A program made the translations under genes and the position numbers. A model generated the notes under the pieces. That model was not told the origin of the DNA and ran no database searches. It was given only the letters and a program-made list of their open reading frames with translations. A stretch of DNA of 64,000 nt from contig NW_020825289.1 in assembly GCF_003286085.1 (NCBI RefSeq), positions 4,216,001 to 4,280,000 of the forward strand. The letters are read 5' to 3'. Below, in pieces: positions 36,601 through 46,285 of the stretch. This DNA is from Drosophila persimilis. Taxonomy: Eukaryota > Arthropoda > Insecta > Diptera > Drosophilidae. Position 1 is the stretch's first letter; every line of letters starts with the position of its first letter.

Positions 36601-39004
36601 CACTGACGGATGAGGAGCGCAAGGAGCTGCGCCTCTTCTCCACGCAGCGCAAGCGCGATGCCCTCGGACGCGGCAACGTCCGACAGCTGATGAGTGCCCG
36701 GCCATGCGACGGCGTAAGTACATATACCTGCCCCACATTCCCCATCCACATTCACATCCTCCGAAGTCCAGCTCTGATCCCAGACCCAAACTATTTGCAG
36801 TGCGACGAACTAATCTCCACGGGGGACATTGCCGTGTTCGCGACGCGCCTCGGTCCCAATGCCAGCTGGCATCCGGCCTGTTTCACGTGCTGCATCTGCC
36901 GCGAACTGCTGGTGGACCTCATCTACTTCCACCGCGATGGACGCATGTATTGCGGGCGCCACCACGCGGAGACCCTCAAGCCCCGCTGCTCGGCCTGCGA
37001 TGAGGTAAGCCCTGATCCTGATTCTACTCTCATTGCGGGAGGATTACGAGAACCCTGTCTTTATCGTCCTAGATCATCCTGGCCGACGAGTGCACGGAGG
37101 CCGAAGGACGGGCCTGGCACATGAACCACTTCGCCTGCCACGAGTGCGACAAGCAGCTCGGCGGTCAGCGGTACATCATGCGGGAGGGCAAGCCCTACTG
37201 CCTCCACTGCTTCGACGCGATGTTCGCGGAGTACTGCGACTACTGCGGGGAGGCCATTGGCGTCGATCAGGGGCAGATGAGCCACGACGGCCAGCACTGG
37301 CATGCCACCGACGAGTGCTTCTCGTGCAACACGTGCCGCTGCTCGCTGCTCGGACGCGCCTTCCTGCCCCGCCGTGGGGCCATCTACTGCTCCATCGCCT
37401 GCAGCAAGGGGGAACCACCGACGCCGTCCGACAGCTCTGGCACCGGCATGTACACCACCCCCACCCCGCCCACGCAACGGGTGCGTCCCCAGACGCGCAT
37501 CACCAGCAGCCACGCCTCCAGCTCGCCGCCCATGTCGCCGCAGCAGCAGCAGCAGCACCAGGCGAGCTTTAACCAGGCCATGTACCAGCTCCAGACTCAA
37601 CAGCTGGAGGCGGCCGGAGGACCAGTGGTCGGCGGCAGTCTGATGGGACTGGGCGGGGAACTGTCATTGCTGGAACAGGCCAAGCAGAGCCAGAGCCAGA
37701 GCTACGCCACGTCCGACTCGGACGCGGGTGTGGTCAAGGATCTGGAGCACTGCAGGAGCGGCGACCATGCGGGCGGCGGGGACTTCACCGACTTCTCCGG
37801 CGGGCGAACCTCCAGCACCTCGCATAACATGTCGCCCATGAATTCTCCCGGAGACTTCCAGCCGCACCTGATGCCGAAGCCCATGGAGCTGCAGCGCGAT
37901 GGCGTCTACAACTTCAACGAGATGTCCTCGAATCTGGACACAGCCTGGCCGGCTAAGCCCCCGCTGGGAGCCACCCACAGCTACCAGCTGCAGCGGCAGC
38001 TGATGGAGAACCAGCACACCTCCAGCATGCCAGAGCTGGCGGGGAAGGGTCCAATGCTGCAGCACCAGATGGCGGCCCACTTTGGTCAGCAGCCGGCGCT
38101 TCATTCCTCCGCCCAGCAGTTCCAGCACGAGTACGCGGACATCATGCACCCACCGCCCCCGCCCCCCGAAAGGGGTGCCGTAGGAGAGGTGCCTGAGCTT
38201 CCGACGCCCAACCTGAGCGTCGCCTCTACGGCCCTGCCCCCAGAGCTTATGGGCTCGCCCACACACTCCGCCGGTGATCGCTCCCTAAACACGCCCCTGT
38301 CGGCGCACTCGGCCACGCACGGCCCCACGCACCCCGTGTCCATCCTGAGCGGGGCCTCCTCCTCCCCCATGAGCGGAGAGCCGGCCAAGAAGAAGGGCGT
38401 CCGCTTCGAGGGAATACCGGACACATTACCCCGCTCCCGCAGCTACTCCGGCAATGGAGCTGGCACGAGCGGGGGAGGCGACAAGGATCGCGATCGGGAT
38501 CGGGAGAGGGACAGAGACAGAGACAAGGGGGGGGATAAGGATAGAGAGAGTGGTCGCCATGGGCCTGGACATTCCTCGAGGCGTAGACGTCGCCGCAAGT
38601 CCACCTCCTCCACCTCGTCCGGAAACCACCATCGCAGTGGCAGCGGCCACAGGTCGCACTCCACCACCCGAGCAGACACCTATGCCCCCGCCCAGCCGTT
38701 GTCCTCCTCCTACCAGGGCCCACCCTCCGTCCTGCAGGCGGACAGCGAAACCGCCCACAAGTCGCCGCGCCAGCAGAGAGAACGGGAGCGCGAGGAGTCG
38801 GCAGAGGAGTCGGACGTATGCTCCACGTGCTCCTCAAGCTCCTCCAGCTCCGAGGACTACATGATGATGTACCAGCTGCCGCAACGGCGGCACTATGGCG
38901 GGGTGCGTGTCAGCTACGTGCCCAACGATGCGCTGGCATACGATCGGAAGAGGAAGCCCGCCGAGATGGCCGGCGACAAGGACAAGAACTGCATCATCTC
39001 GTGA
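9254..39004 (+). CDS. pk: prickle, Pk-M isoform (PET/LIM planar polarity protein)
   Basis: Exons read from the sequence: 9254-9507, 33297-33903, 35399-35512, 36585-36713, 36801-37004 and 37073-39004. These total 3240 nt, or 1079 codons plus stop. Every intron is GT-AG and all phases agree. The unique first exon encodes 84 residues rich in Ser/Asn followed by an acidic stretch ([15 protein letters not shown]), and its last two bases (AG) plus the first G of the common exon give Arg before PISRTP. The start lies in a perfect Drosophila context (AACA ATG). The rest is shared with Sple: PET, three LIM domains, a Ser/Gly/Arg-rich tail and a CIIS box. Prickle is a cytoplasmic core planar-cell-polarity protein that acts with Van Gogh at one cell edge; the Pk-M form is mainly described from embryos. 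The first intron is 23.8 kb and contains a candidate recursive splice site. The gene assignment is very secure. The isoform name rests on recalled similarity to the melanogaster Pk-M N-terminus. Confidence 0.93.
10167..10221 (+). repeat. 7-bp tandem repeat (CCCCATA)n
   Basis: About eight copies of a 7-bp ATACCCC unit with a few single-base variants, inside the pk-M intron. Confidence 0.9.
12141..12194 (+). promoter_or_regulatory. pk: Candidate recursive (ratchet) splice site in the pk-M intron
   Basis: A roughly 45-nt pyrimidine tract made of CTCTCC units leads to GTTTCAG directly abutting GTAAGT, with the junction at 12188/12189. This is the Drosophila zero-length-exon consensus, a strong 3' splice site fused to a strong 5' splice site. 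It lies 2.7 kb into the 23.8-kb intron between exon 1M (donor 9508) and the common exon (33297). The remaining 21.1 kb would be removed in a second step. No coding sequence would be added to the mRNA. Confidence 0.75.
12201..12242 (+). repeat. (ACG)n microsatellite
   Basis: Interrupted ACG/GAC triplets start only 12 bp after the ratchet splice junction, and so close to the regenerated 5' splice site. Confidence 0.9.
15129..15541 (+). CDS. Possible third alternative first exon of pk (weak)
   Basis: Between the Pk-M and Sple first exons lies a stretch that looks like a leader plus a short coding start. It has an initiator-like TCAGTG near 15129, a CA-rich (CAACAG)n tract at 15379-15427, then ATG at 15456 in an ideal CAAATG context. 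The frame begins [21 protein letters not shown] possible donor GA|GTCAGA after 15541 would leave phase 2 and give Glu-Pro-Ile-Ser on joining 33297, as in Sple. Against it, GTCAGA is a poor donor, and as I recall the melanogaster short Pk form has only about 13 unique residues, which this does not match. Only the stretch from 15456 would be coding. Confidence 0.25.
15379..15427 (+). repeat. (CAACAG)n tract
   Basis: CAACAG/CAACAGAAA repeats typical of Drosophila 5' leaders, upstream of the possible third pk start. Confidence 0.9.
15595..15619 (+). repeat. (GT)n microsatellite
   Basis: Twelve to thirteen GT repeats in the pk-M intron. Confidence 0.95.
17506..17543 (+). repeat. (CGAA)n tract
   Basis: Tetranucleotide CGAA/CGAT units in the pk-M intron. 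Confidence 0.9.
20429..20486 (+). repeat. (GTTGCA)n / (CATTGC)n tract
   Basis: Hexamer tandem repeat 0.8 kb upstream of the Sple start codon; possibly part of its upstream control region. Confidence 0.85.
20711..20737 (+). repeat. (CCTGG)5 tract
   Basis: Five perfect CCTGG units, about 0.5 kb upstream of the Sple ATG. Confidence 0.95.
21258..22438 (+). CDS. pk: pk exon 1S (Sple-specific first coding exon)
   Basis: Single 1181-nt coding block ending AAT GA|GTGAGT, phase 2, so GA plus G of the common exon gives Glu before PISRTP. The landmark conserved stretches [18 protein letters not shown] and [19 protein letters not shown] identify the Sple extension. Three simple-repeat insertions lie inside it: Thr-Ala at 21336-21367, Gly-Glu near 21547, and Gly-Val at 22371-22416. 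A purine-rich, AT-rich leader with several short upstream ATGs precedes it. Confidence 0.97.
21258..39004 (+). CDS. pk: prickle, Spiny-legs (Sple) isoform
   Basis: Exons: 21258-22438, 33297-33903, 35399-35512, 36585-36713, 36801-37004 and 37073-39004. These give 4167 nt, or 1388 residues; melanogaster Sple is about 1300. Approximate domains: Sple-specific 1-393, PET 580-672, LIM1 675-742, LIM2 742-800, LIM3 800-865, disordered Ser/Pro/Gln/Arg-rich tail, and CAAX-type CIIS at 1385-1388, predicted to be farnesylated (known for Pk). Sple and Pk compete in planar polarity: Pk orients the Ft/Ds-independent core system, while Sple couples it to Dachsous-Dachs signals through its N-terminal extension. 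The start sits in CAAC ATG, and an in-frame second Met (MEPAMVPRT) follows about 40 codons later. Differences from melanogaster are mostly repeat expansions (TA, GV, GEGEG) and a changed spacer in LIM1 (FTCCICRE rather than FTCSVCRE, from memory). No frameshift or stop interrupts the model. Confidence 0.97.
21336..21367 (+). repeat. pk: Thr-Ala-coding hexamer repeat in Sple exon
   Basis: ACTGCC units encode alternating Thr-Ala near residues 27-37 of Sple. Its length is multiple-of-3 safe and it probably varies between strains. Confidence 0.9.
22371..22416 (+). repeat. pk: Gly-Val-coding hexamer repeat in Sple exon
   Basis: GGCGTC/GGTGTC units encode seven or more Gly-Val pairs just before the exon end (QQESNE). 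Melanogaster has a short unrelated stretch here (from memory), so this is a lineage expansion. Confidence 0.9.
22439..33296 (+). other. pk: Large pk intron between Sple exon and common exon
   Basis: 10.86 kb of intron shared by all upstream-start isoforms. Only low-complexity open frames are present. Notable content: a GAT microsatellite near 24117-24138, a 13-bp GC-rich tandem repeat at 29989-30040, a CCGATG hexamer repeat near 30955-30985, and an orphan acceptor-like TTTCTGTTTTCAG at 25592. No nested gene is recognised on either strand. Confidence 0.8.
29989..30040 (+). repeat. 13-bp GC-rich tandem repeat, four copies
   Basis: Four exact copies of CCGCTGCCGCCTG in the intron upstream of the pk common exon. 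Confidence 0.95.
33297..33903 (+). CDS. pk: pk common exon 2 (linker and PET start)
   Basis: Acceptor TTCCGCAG|GCCC at 33296/33297 and donor CAG|GTGAGT at 33903/33904. It enters in phase 2 and ends on a codon boundary. It encodes the shared [17 protein letters not shown] start, a long His/Pro/Gln/Ser-rich low-complexity linker, then the beginning of the PET domain ([16 protein letters not shown]). The very GC-rich linker creates three long antisense or frame-shifted open frames that are not genes. Confidence 0.97.
33904..35398 (+). other. pk: pk intron between common exons 2 and 3
   Basis: 1.5-kb GT-AG intron. It contains a pyrimidine 5-mer tandem tract (CCCAT/CCCCT) around 34755-34810 and nothing gene-like. 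Confidence 0.9.
35399..35512 (+). CDS. pk: pk common exon 3 (PET core)
   Basis: 114 nt, 38 codons, phase 0 at both ends. Acceptor TCTCCCGCAG|GTC, donor GAG|GTGAGT. Encodes the PET core with [19 protein letters not shown] and [15 protein letters not shown], essentially invariant in prickle proteins. Confidence 0.97.
35513..36584 (+). other. pk: pk intron between common exons 3 and 4
   Basis: 1.07-kb GT-AG intron with a short CA run near 35715-35741 and no gene-like content. Confidence 0.9.
36585..36713 (+). CDS. pk: pk common exon 4 (PET end and first LIM1 cysteine)
   Basis: 129 nt, 43 codons, phase 0 at both ends. Acceptor CATTGCAG|GTT, donor GGC|GTAAGT. Encodes [19 protein letters not shown] and the end of PET, finishing with ARPCDG, where the cysteine begins the LIM1 zinc site completed in the next exon. 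Confidence 0.97.
36801..37004 (+). CDS. pk: pk common exon 5 (LIM1)
   Basis: 204 nt, 68 codons. Acceptor TATTTGCAG|TGC, donor GAG|GTAAGC, following an 87-nt intron. Encodes LIM1: [26 protein letters not shown], the [22 protein letters not shown] block and the first zinc ligands of LIM2 (RCSACDE). Confidence 0.97.
37073..39004 (+). CDS. pk: pk common exon 6 (LIM2, LIM3, tail, CAAX)
   Basis: Acceptor CGTCCTAG|ATC after a 68-nt intron; runs 643 codons to TGA at 39002-39004. Encodes LIM2 ([20 protein letters not shown]), LIM3 ([17 protein letters not shown]) and a conserved [19 protein letters not shown] segment. A long disordered tail follows, with Gln runs, a [19 protein letters not shown] motif and a basic-acidic RDRERDRD run, then a SRRRRRRKS run. 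It finishes with KDKNCIIS, whose CIIS is a farnesylation-type CAAX box. Confidence 0.97.
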   Translation: MILADECTEAEGRAWHMNHFACHECDKQLGGQRYIMREGKPYCLHCFDAMFAEYCDYCGEAIGVDQGQMSHDGQHWHATDECFSCNTCRCSLLGRAFLPRRGAIYCSIACSKGEPPTPSDSSGTGMYTTPTPPTQRVRPQTRITSSHASSSPPMSPQQQQQHQASFNQAMYQLQTQQLEAAGGPVVGGSLMGLGGELSLLEQAKQSQSQSYATSDSDAGVVKDLEHCRSGDHAGGGDFTDFSGGRTSSTSHNMSPMNSPGDFQPHLMPKPMELQRDGVYNFNEMSSNLDTAWPAKPPLGATHSYQLQRQLMENQHTSSMPELAGKGPMLQHQMAAHFGQQPALHSSAQQFQHEYADIMHPPPPPPERGAVGEVPELPTPNLSVASTALPPELMGSPTHSAGDRSLNTPLSAHSATHGPTHPVSILSGASSSPMSGEPAKKKGVRFEGIPDTLPRSRSYSGNGAGTSGGGDKDRDRDRERDRDRDKGGDKDRESGRHGPGHSSRRRRRRKSTSSTSSGNHHRSGSGHRSHSTTRADTYAPAQPLSSSYQGPPSVLQADSETAHKSPRQQREREREESAEESDVCSTCSSSSSSSEDYMMMYQLPQRRHYGGVRVSYVPNDALAYDRKRKPAEMAGDKDKNCIIS

Positions 39005-39690
39005 TGCTGCCGAACCCGAGGCCATTTTAATTAGAGCTGATTGCCGAGGACTAGGTCCAGGTGGAGGTGAAGGCGAAGGCGCAGGCGCAACAGAGAGCAG
39101 GCGAAGCGTGGCAAGGAGGTTATTAATGAGGCGCCCTGGGCACTCCACTCCGATTCGAGCTGAATGCCGACGCTAACGAAGTAGCCACAGACCCTGCGAG
39201 GGATCATCAATTGTCCAGACCAGACCAGACCAGAACGGAATGGAACGGAACGGAGGCAAGAACTCAAGAAAGCAAAGCAAAGTTCAACTTGACATTAAGG
39301 CACACAGAGAAACATATGCAACTCTATTAGAGGACGAAACCATACAATAAGAGCCAGCCAAGTGGGCTCAACACTGTTCCAAATACACATCCCTAGATAA
39401 GCGAAAAGATTAAGATCATCTTGAAAACTATTTTTATATATTTTATGCATATTTTGGAGATAAGCCTATTTATACATATGTACATCCAGAAAGTAAGAGA
39501 GATATATAATTAATTGTATTTATTGCATCCACTACATATAGTACGCGTATATTTACTAAATGCGATGTGGCATCTTCGGAGCCGATGCTACACGATTGGG
39601 CTAATGATAAATGTATTAAAATAATTCTACTTTAAGCCAATAAATTGTATTGCATTCTCTTGAATAAAGAGTTCAAAGAAGGTACACAAA
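39005..39690 (+). other. pk: pk 3' UTR with two poly(A) signals
   Basis: The sequence after the pk stop has no gene-like frame and becomes AT-rich. Canonical AATAAA occurs at 39639-39644 and again at 39663-39668, followed by a region consistent with cleavage near 39.66-39.69 kb. This gives a 3' UTR of about 0.65-0.69 kb. The exact end is inferred. Confidence 0.7.
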
Positions 39691-42600
39691 CACAGACTAT
39701 TCTATAACTTAGGAAATGGAATTTTCCGAGGGTCAGTCGACTCAGGCCTGATCTTGGAGCTGCAACTACAAGGGACCCGCTACTCGCATCTGTAATTATG
39801 CATCGGATAATGAATACAAATTATGCATGTCGGGCATTTGCATTTGCATGCCGCACCACCACCAGAGGCAGCAGCAACACGAAAATTAAAATCGAAACTA
39901 CTCGTACTCTTGCAACTGACAGCCAGAGAGTTCTGCCTGCTAATAAGTTGATGGCAAATTATGGCAGACTCCGACTCGGATATGGGAGCTGCAACTCAGG
40001 GATGGCATAGGGACTGTGGCAGCAGCGACGACGACAACAACGTTGCAACGTTGCAAGACCCTGCTTGGAGACCATTGAGGTACGGGCAATCACATGCATG
40101 CAACGCTTGCTGCAGGGCGTAATTAGCAAGCAGGGATGGGGACTGGAGAGGAATGTCGAGTCAACTCCTCCTCCCGCTGCTGGCCTGTTGTCCGATGCCT
40201 GGTTTGCTGGTTAGAATCAACATAGTCGCGCCTCGACCATCGACCATCGACCATCGAGCATCGGTTGAGCAATGTTTGCTGCCGCTTCGGCGGGGAGTCA
40301 ACAAAATCATTGGCAGCTGTGTAATTTGTGGTAATGCTCCCAACTATGTCGCCAGGTCCGGCTAATGGCCACTTAATAATGCTCTCACTCCTCCTGCATG
40401 CCGCATGCCACCTGCATGGATCGGGTCGGAGCGATGCGATGCGACCAAGCGATAAGCGACCGAAATTGTCTGCGTCTGGCATTGATAAGCCAAATGACTT
40501 TGGCGTTAACGCACACAGACACACAAAGCCCCTTAGAATGAGGGCATGGGGTAGAAGCAAGGGTGCCACTCAGTTCCCCCCCAACTCCCACTGCCATCTG
40601 GATGCTGGACAGCAGCCGAGGGCAAGGACTCTGCCATCTCCGGGCATACGCAACTTTTGCAATTGTAATTTCGTAAAGTTTCTCCCCGGCTGCTGGGGAT
40701 GGGGCGCAAATGCATTTGCCAGATAGATTTTTGTTGTTAGATGCCATTTTTCGTTATCATCCAGCGACGGGCAGCAGACAATGGGGAGGAGAGCTTTCAC
40801 TGCTTTCACTCGATGCGTGTGCGCCTTTGTGCTTTATTGCATGTCATTTCCGTTGCCGTTGCCGTTGCCGGTCCTGCCCCAGTCCTGCGGCACACTTCCG
40901 ATGATTGGTATGCTCCCGTAGTCTGGCTGGCATCCTGGCAACGGCAATGCAGTACAGCCACTACGTTTATCCTGCCACACACACTCACACACACACACCC
41001 ACTTACACACAGACAATCGTACACTTGTACATCAGATATGGCAGAATTTATATTCGCATTTCCGACGCTCATTTTTATCATGACCGAAAAGTCCGAGTCC
41101 GAAACCACACACAGGGCAAAGAGAGAGAGAGAGGGCACCCCGAGAACAAATTGTAATGTGCAGCTGCCACAGTACTTATTTGCGGCCACGGTCCTTGCGC
41201 TGGGAGTGGGTGGGGTGGGGTGAGGTGGCTGCCTTCTGGCTGGACAAATAAACAGGAGTCGAGGATGGCGCACTTTTATTGTGACCTGCGACAATCTGCT
41301 GCTGGCATTTCTGGCTGCGCTTTTCCAGGCGATTGTTTTATGCGTTTTCAATGCGCTTTCCCCTGCTTTTACTGCTAAAAGCCATTGCAATGATGTGGGA
41401 AAACGGCCAGATATTAAAGTTGGCAGTCGGAAGCAGCAGAAAACACAAGAGGCTGCGGAAATCCATATAAATGTACATACATATATATGCCGCTTTTGAT
41501 TGTTAAATTTGTCTGGTTGAAAAACTGTGCAGCATACTTTTGGGCATCTGAAATAGGGGAAAAAAACTATTTATTTAATCATTTTAAATCCAGTGAACCG
41601 CAAAATTCTCCTTTTCCCATTTTCGATTAGTTAAAAATGCACGAAAATTGACAGCAGAATTTATTATGTCTGACCAGAAGCCGAGGAAAAAATATGCTGC
41701 ACAAATAACTGAACTGAGGTCAATTTTGCAGAATTTCATAACCGAAATGTTATTAACTCCAGCAGAATGAAATGAATGAAAAGAGGAGGAAAACCTGTAT
41801 AATTTATGTGGCCCACTGGCTAGCTTATTATTGCAGCCATTTCCCGCATTTTTAGCCCCGTCCATCCGCCTCACATCGCATCACCCCCTCCACCGATGGG
41901 TCCACGGGACTGGGGCTAATGGCGCAGCTTTCAGCAATTGTTTACTGGCCCATTAATTAATACAAATATAAATTGGCAATATGAGTGCGTGCTGCCCATA
42001 TACCCACGTACGGAAAAACAATGAATCAAGTGTAGGCCCGGATCCGAACCGGTCCGGACCGGACAGGGCCAGACCATGCCCGTGCCAGGGGCTTGGTCGG
42101 GCAAAGCGCATAAATAACCACGAAATGGCCGAGTAAAAACAGAGCAGAAGAGCAGAAAAAAAAGTGTATGTATGTATTTACACCCTTCGCCTGGGACGTT
42201 TAATTAATTTTTAGCGTGTTTCGCAGACGTAGCGGCGGCGACGGACGGGGCCTCGAAAAACAGGCCGGAAAAAAAGAAACAATTATTAATATTCGCCAGA
42301 GTCGAACACTCGCACAGCCCACACACGTTCATGCAGCCATTAGGGGGGATACATCATCATAACTAATAATAATCATGCGCCAGTCCCCACCCAGACCCTC
42401 CCCTGGAAGGACCTCGGGCTTAAAGAGATAGCGAAAGTCAGAGAGTGTCGAATTAAATTAAGCATTATTGATGGGGGGGAAGCTCCGGCCGTGTCTGGGC
42501 CAGTGGCCTGCTCTCAAGGCAACTGTTACCGTCTGGTATTTATCGCATCATACTCTGTGCATTAGACGAGTCCAACAAGTCAGACCCTGCCTCACCAGCC

Positions 42601-44631
42601 CTAAAGAGGCAGCCGGAAGACACTGTGGGTCCACAGTGTGCCAAACACAATGGCAAATGGAGGGCAAAGATGCGACTCTCAAGGACATTATTGCGGACGC
42701 TTTCTAACCACTGTACAACTTCGTGTGAGGCATACCAATATCGGACCAGAATCATTAGCCGTTGGTGCGTTGGTCTCTGTGTAATGTGCAAATCTAATTA
42801 AAGCTGCACTGCCCATGGACTGGACCCAGATAGCCCCATATGGGGGGAGTGGGTGGTTGCGGGGGTAGTTGCTTTGGTCAGTTGTAGCCACTGTCCACAC
42901 AATAAATGCCACAAATAATCATAAAACTAATGCCACAGACGGTTCGCAGCTCCTCTTGCGCCCAGCTGCCCTGAGAGCTGCTGGCCAAAACCAGGCCCTG
43001 ACTCTGACTCTGCTCTCCGACTGACTTTCGTCTGTGTACTACACTGTTGCGTATTTATTATAGTTATATTTTTCCCTTTTACTCGCCGGGTGGCTTCTTC
43101 ATCCGTATCTTCCTTGTATCTGTATATATTTCGGTCTGGGGCTGGGGCTGGGGCTAGTGCTGGCTGGGCTTGGCTTCATATTTCATTATGAATTTATGAT
43201 CGGCGGTGCTTGTAATGTGTTTATTGGCCAAACTCTGGATTTGGCTCTGAAATACGTTTATCCGCTCGGTCCTGGGGCTAGCTTTAATGCGAATTTCTGC
43301 GGGAGAACACTACTTTCTTGCCCCTGAAACAAAAAACATATGTTCTTGGCGTTTTTTTGGGAAGCTCCAAGGAGGATGGAGACTCTTAATTAAGTCGGGT
43401 CTCCCGCTTCCGATTCACTGCTTCGGTGGCCTAAGTAGCTCCGCTCCGCAGAGCCATCTAAATAATTAAAATATGCAAATGCCGCCTAATCCGGCCAAGC
43501 GACACGTTCACGCAGACAAAACAAAACAGAACAGAGCCGAGTATAGCTTGGATACTATTTGATATAGGAGTACGACTGGCACTGGGGACAGTCCAACAGC
43601 CAACAGCCTGCGATTTGCTTAAATTATTCATAGCCATGCAGTTGGCCTTGGCTGGGGGTGGGGAAGGGATAGGGGAAGGACCGATTTTGCTGTAAGGTAG
43701 TAAATTAAATAAATGACTCGCCGTGAAAGTTTCAACGATCTATGCCGAAACACTGTGCAGCAATTAATTCCTGGGACTGCTGCTGCTCTCCATCGACGCC
43801 CAAATATATGCTACAGTTTTTCTGGCCCATCCTCCCACTTCCGCTTTGCTGGCATTTCATTCCCGCCCCCTCCCCGCGGCCTTAAGACTCGTCTGGCTAA
43901 AATATTCAATTATCGAAGTGGTGCATAGGCTCTGGCCCTGGTCTGGCCAACTTTGCATCGTTTTGCTTAATTGTAAAAGTTTTATGTGAGGCATTTTTTA
44001 AAGCCCAGCCCCAGCCCGGAAATTTTATTCGTGTTTTTTACAACTTTTTCTTTACCGGAATGGAATGTTGTTTTCCGCTTCCGTTTCTGTTATTGTCAGA
44101 GAGAGGGAGAAGGGAAAACATAATTTTTAATTTCGTGTGCAGCGCTTTTTATTGGTTTTTAATTTCGTTGCTTCAGACATGGTCCGCCGCTTGTCCTTCG
44201 CCGGCAAATGTAAACAGCATATCCTTAGGACAGGAGCCAGAGCAACCTACTGCAGCAACAAAACCAAGAAATGTGCTACACGCTTCGTTCTTTCTAGTGG
44301 CCCATTGGGTTGTCATAAAGCGTTAGCGTTCCCAACGATATCATCATCATCGGGGAGCGGGTCGGCAGACACATTTCCCAAGGAGCCAGAATGGGGCAGT
44401 CGAGTCCTTCCCGCTGCGTGCAAATATGCTTTGTCTATAGCTTTCGTTTTAATTCTTTTTCTGCTCGTCTTGCTTTTCTCTTTGCCGCTGTGTTGCTGTT
44501 GCTGTTACTTTTTCATTACTTTGGCTTAAAATTGATATGGAACTTTTTGCTGGCATTCGTCCGGGAAGAGGTGCAGCCAGCCACCCACAGCCGTGCCATC
44601 AATACGCTTCATGTTTATTTTACCAGACACA

Positions 44632-44650
44632 AACACACACACACACACAC
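44632..44650 (+). repeat. (CA)n microsatellite
   Basis: CA run in the region between pk and Or43a. Confidence 0.85.
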
Positions 44651-45042
44651 AGACACACATGACGGACTCCGCACTCCATCGAGCTGTCTGTCTGGGTCTG
44701 CGTCTGCTCATGCGATTGTGGCCAGTTGTTTGGTCGTCGTCGTTGCCGTTGTCGTTGCTTTCATGGGTTTTTAATTACGACAAGAATAACAATATCATGT
44801 GGTCTCTGAGCTAGCCAAGCTCTTTCTGGCCAACTTTAAATTCACTGGCACGACAAGCTGCAGCTGGTCTTCGTTTGAAGACAATCTAAATCATAAATAA
44901 CACGTAAATTTCAAGAGAAAATATAAATCAAATGTTATTTGCATCTCCCCTACGGTTTGAATTCAAAATCAAAACTTGACTCTGTCCCGGGAGGGGTGGC
45001 ATAATTTGATTGCAGAATCGTTTATCTGTAAACTTTATTATC

Positions 45043-45085
45043 GCAGGCAGCAGGCAGGCAGGCTGGCAGGCAGGCTGGCAGGCAG
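45043..45085 (+). repeat. (GCAG/GCTG)n tetranucleotide repeat
   Basis: Tandem GGCA and GGCT units between pk and Or43a. Confidence 0.9.
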
Positions 45086-46255
45086 CATCATCCGCAGCAG
45101 ACGGAGTCCACAGACATTCTCTTGGATTTGACTCATTGTCGGAATAGCTGAAATATCGCTTAAATATTTGATGTATCATGCATATGCCATGAGCTGTCCC
45201 CCCACCCCCCGAGAGGTAAGCCCAAGAAAAAACAACCACTCAACGCCAAAAAAAGAAGAGGAGAAAAATGTAAAGCAAACATTGCGCATACGCCGCGCGG
45301 ACCCCGCAGGCGGCAAAGCAACACTTGCTGCCAGTCGCACCCCTACAATGCCCTGTCTGGTGTGCTGCTCCGTTCCTTTTTGGCAGGTGGCACTGGCACT
45401 ACGCTAAAGCGCTAAACGTTGTTTGCCATTCGGATATCGGGAGTTATAAAGCATGAAATCAGTGCCAGCCACCGCCAGGAGATGATGAGGATAACGAGGA
45501 GATGGAGCAGGGATCCGTGAGCGTCGAAGCGAAGGTACAACTTGGCGGCATATTTAAATGTGGCTGCGGGGCAGACACTGAAGTTGGAGTTGGGGTTGGA
45601 GCTGATGGGGTTGCAACGGAGCACAGAATTCGGTGTTTGCCATTCGCTTACGGACAGACCCCGGCAGACAGTCAGAAATGTGGAAAATGTCTCCACAGTT
45701 CGGCTCTTACTACAGACTTCGTTGTGTTTGGAATTTCGGTTAACAGGAATTTCGCATTTCCATCCGATAATCAAAATCTTGATCAAGTTCTAGGCCTGCC
45801 TGCCAGAGGCTCCACTTGGGTGGATGTTCAACTTAAAGTTTGGGGCAAATTAATACCCACAACAAATGGCATTTTCCCTCTGTCTTGCCTTCTTGGCATC
45901 TTTTTAGAGACCGCAGGCTTTTGCTCTTAATTTTCCGCTTGTGGTTTTTTATTTTTGTAATTTTCTACTTTGTGGCTGCAACACAGAGCGAGAGAGAGGG
46001 AGACAGAGAGTGGTGGTAAGGTAGTGGTAAGGAAGAGATAGAGGTAGAGAAAGGGACTCTCTGTTGTGTAATTATCTGCTTATGCTTCTGCTCTTTCGCC
46101 GGCTCTTTTCTGTCTTTTGTGCCTGTCATTATTGTGCCTCTGCCGCCTGCCTTATTCCGGCATATAAAGTTGTCCGCTGTTTTGACATTTTCCAGGAAAG
46201 CTGCTTAGGCAACAGTCGGCTCCAGGTCCAACTCCATCTCCAGCTGCAGCTCTTG

Positions 46256-46285
46256 CTCCAGCTCCAGCTCCAGCTCCAGCTCCAA
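46256..46285 (+). repeat. (CTCCAG)n hexamer repeat
   Basis: Five near-perfect CTCCAG units in the pk-Or43a intergenic region. Confidence 0.9.

Noticed and set aside
37121-39004. Independent gene starting at Met 37121
   Set aside because: This Met is internal to LIM2; the reading frame begins at the acceptor 37072/37073 and continues from upstream pk exons.
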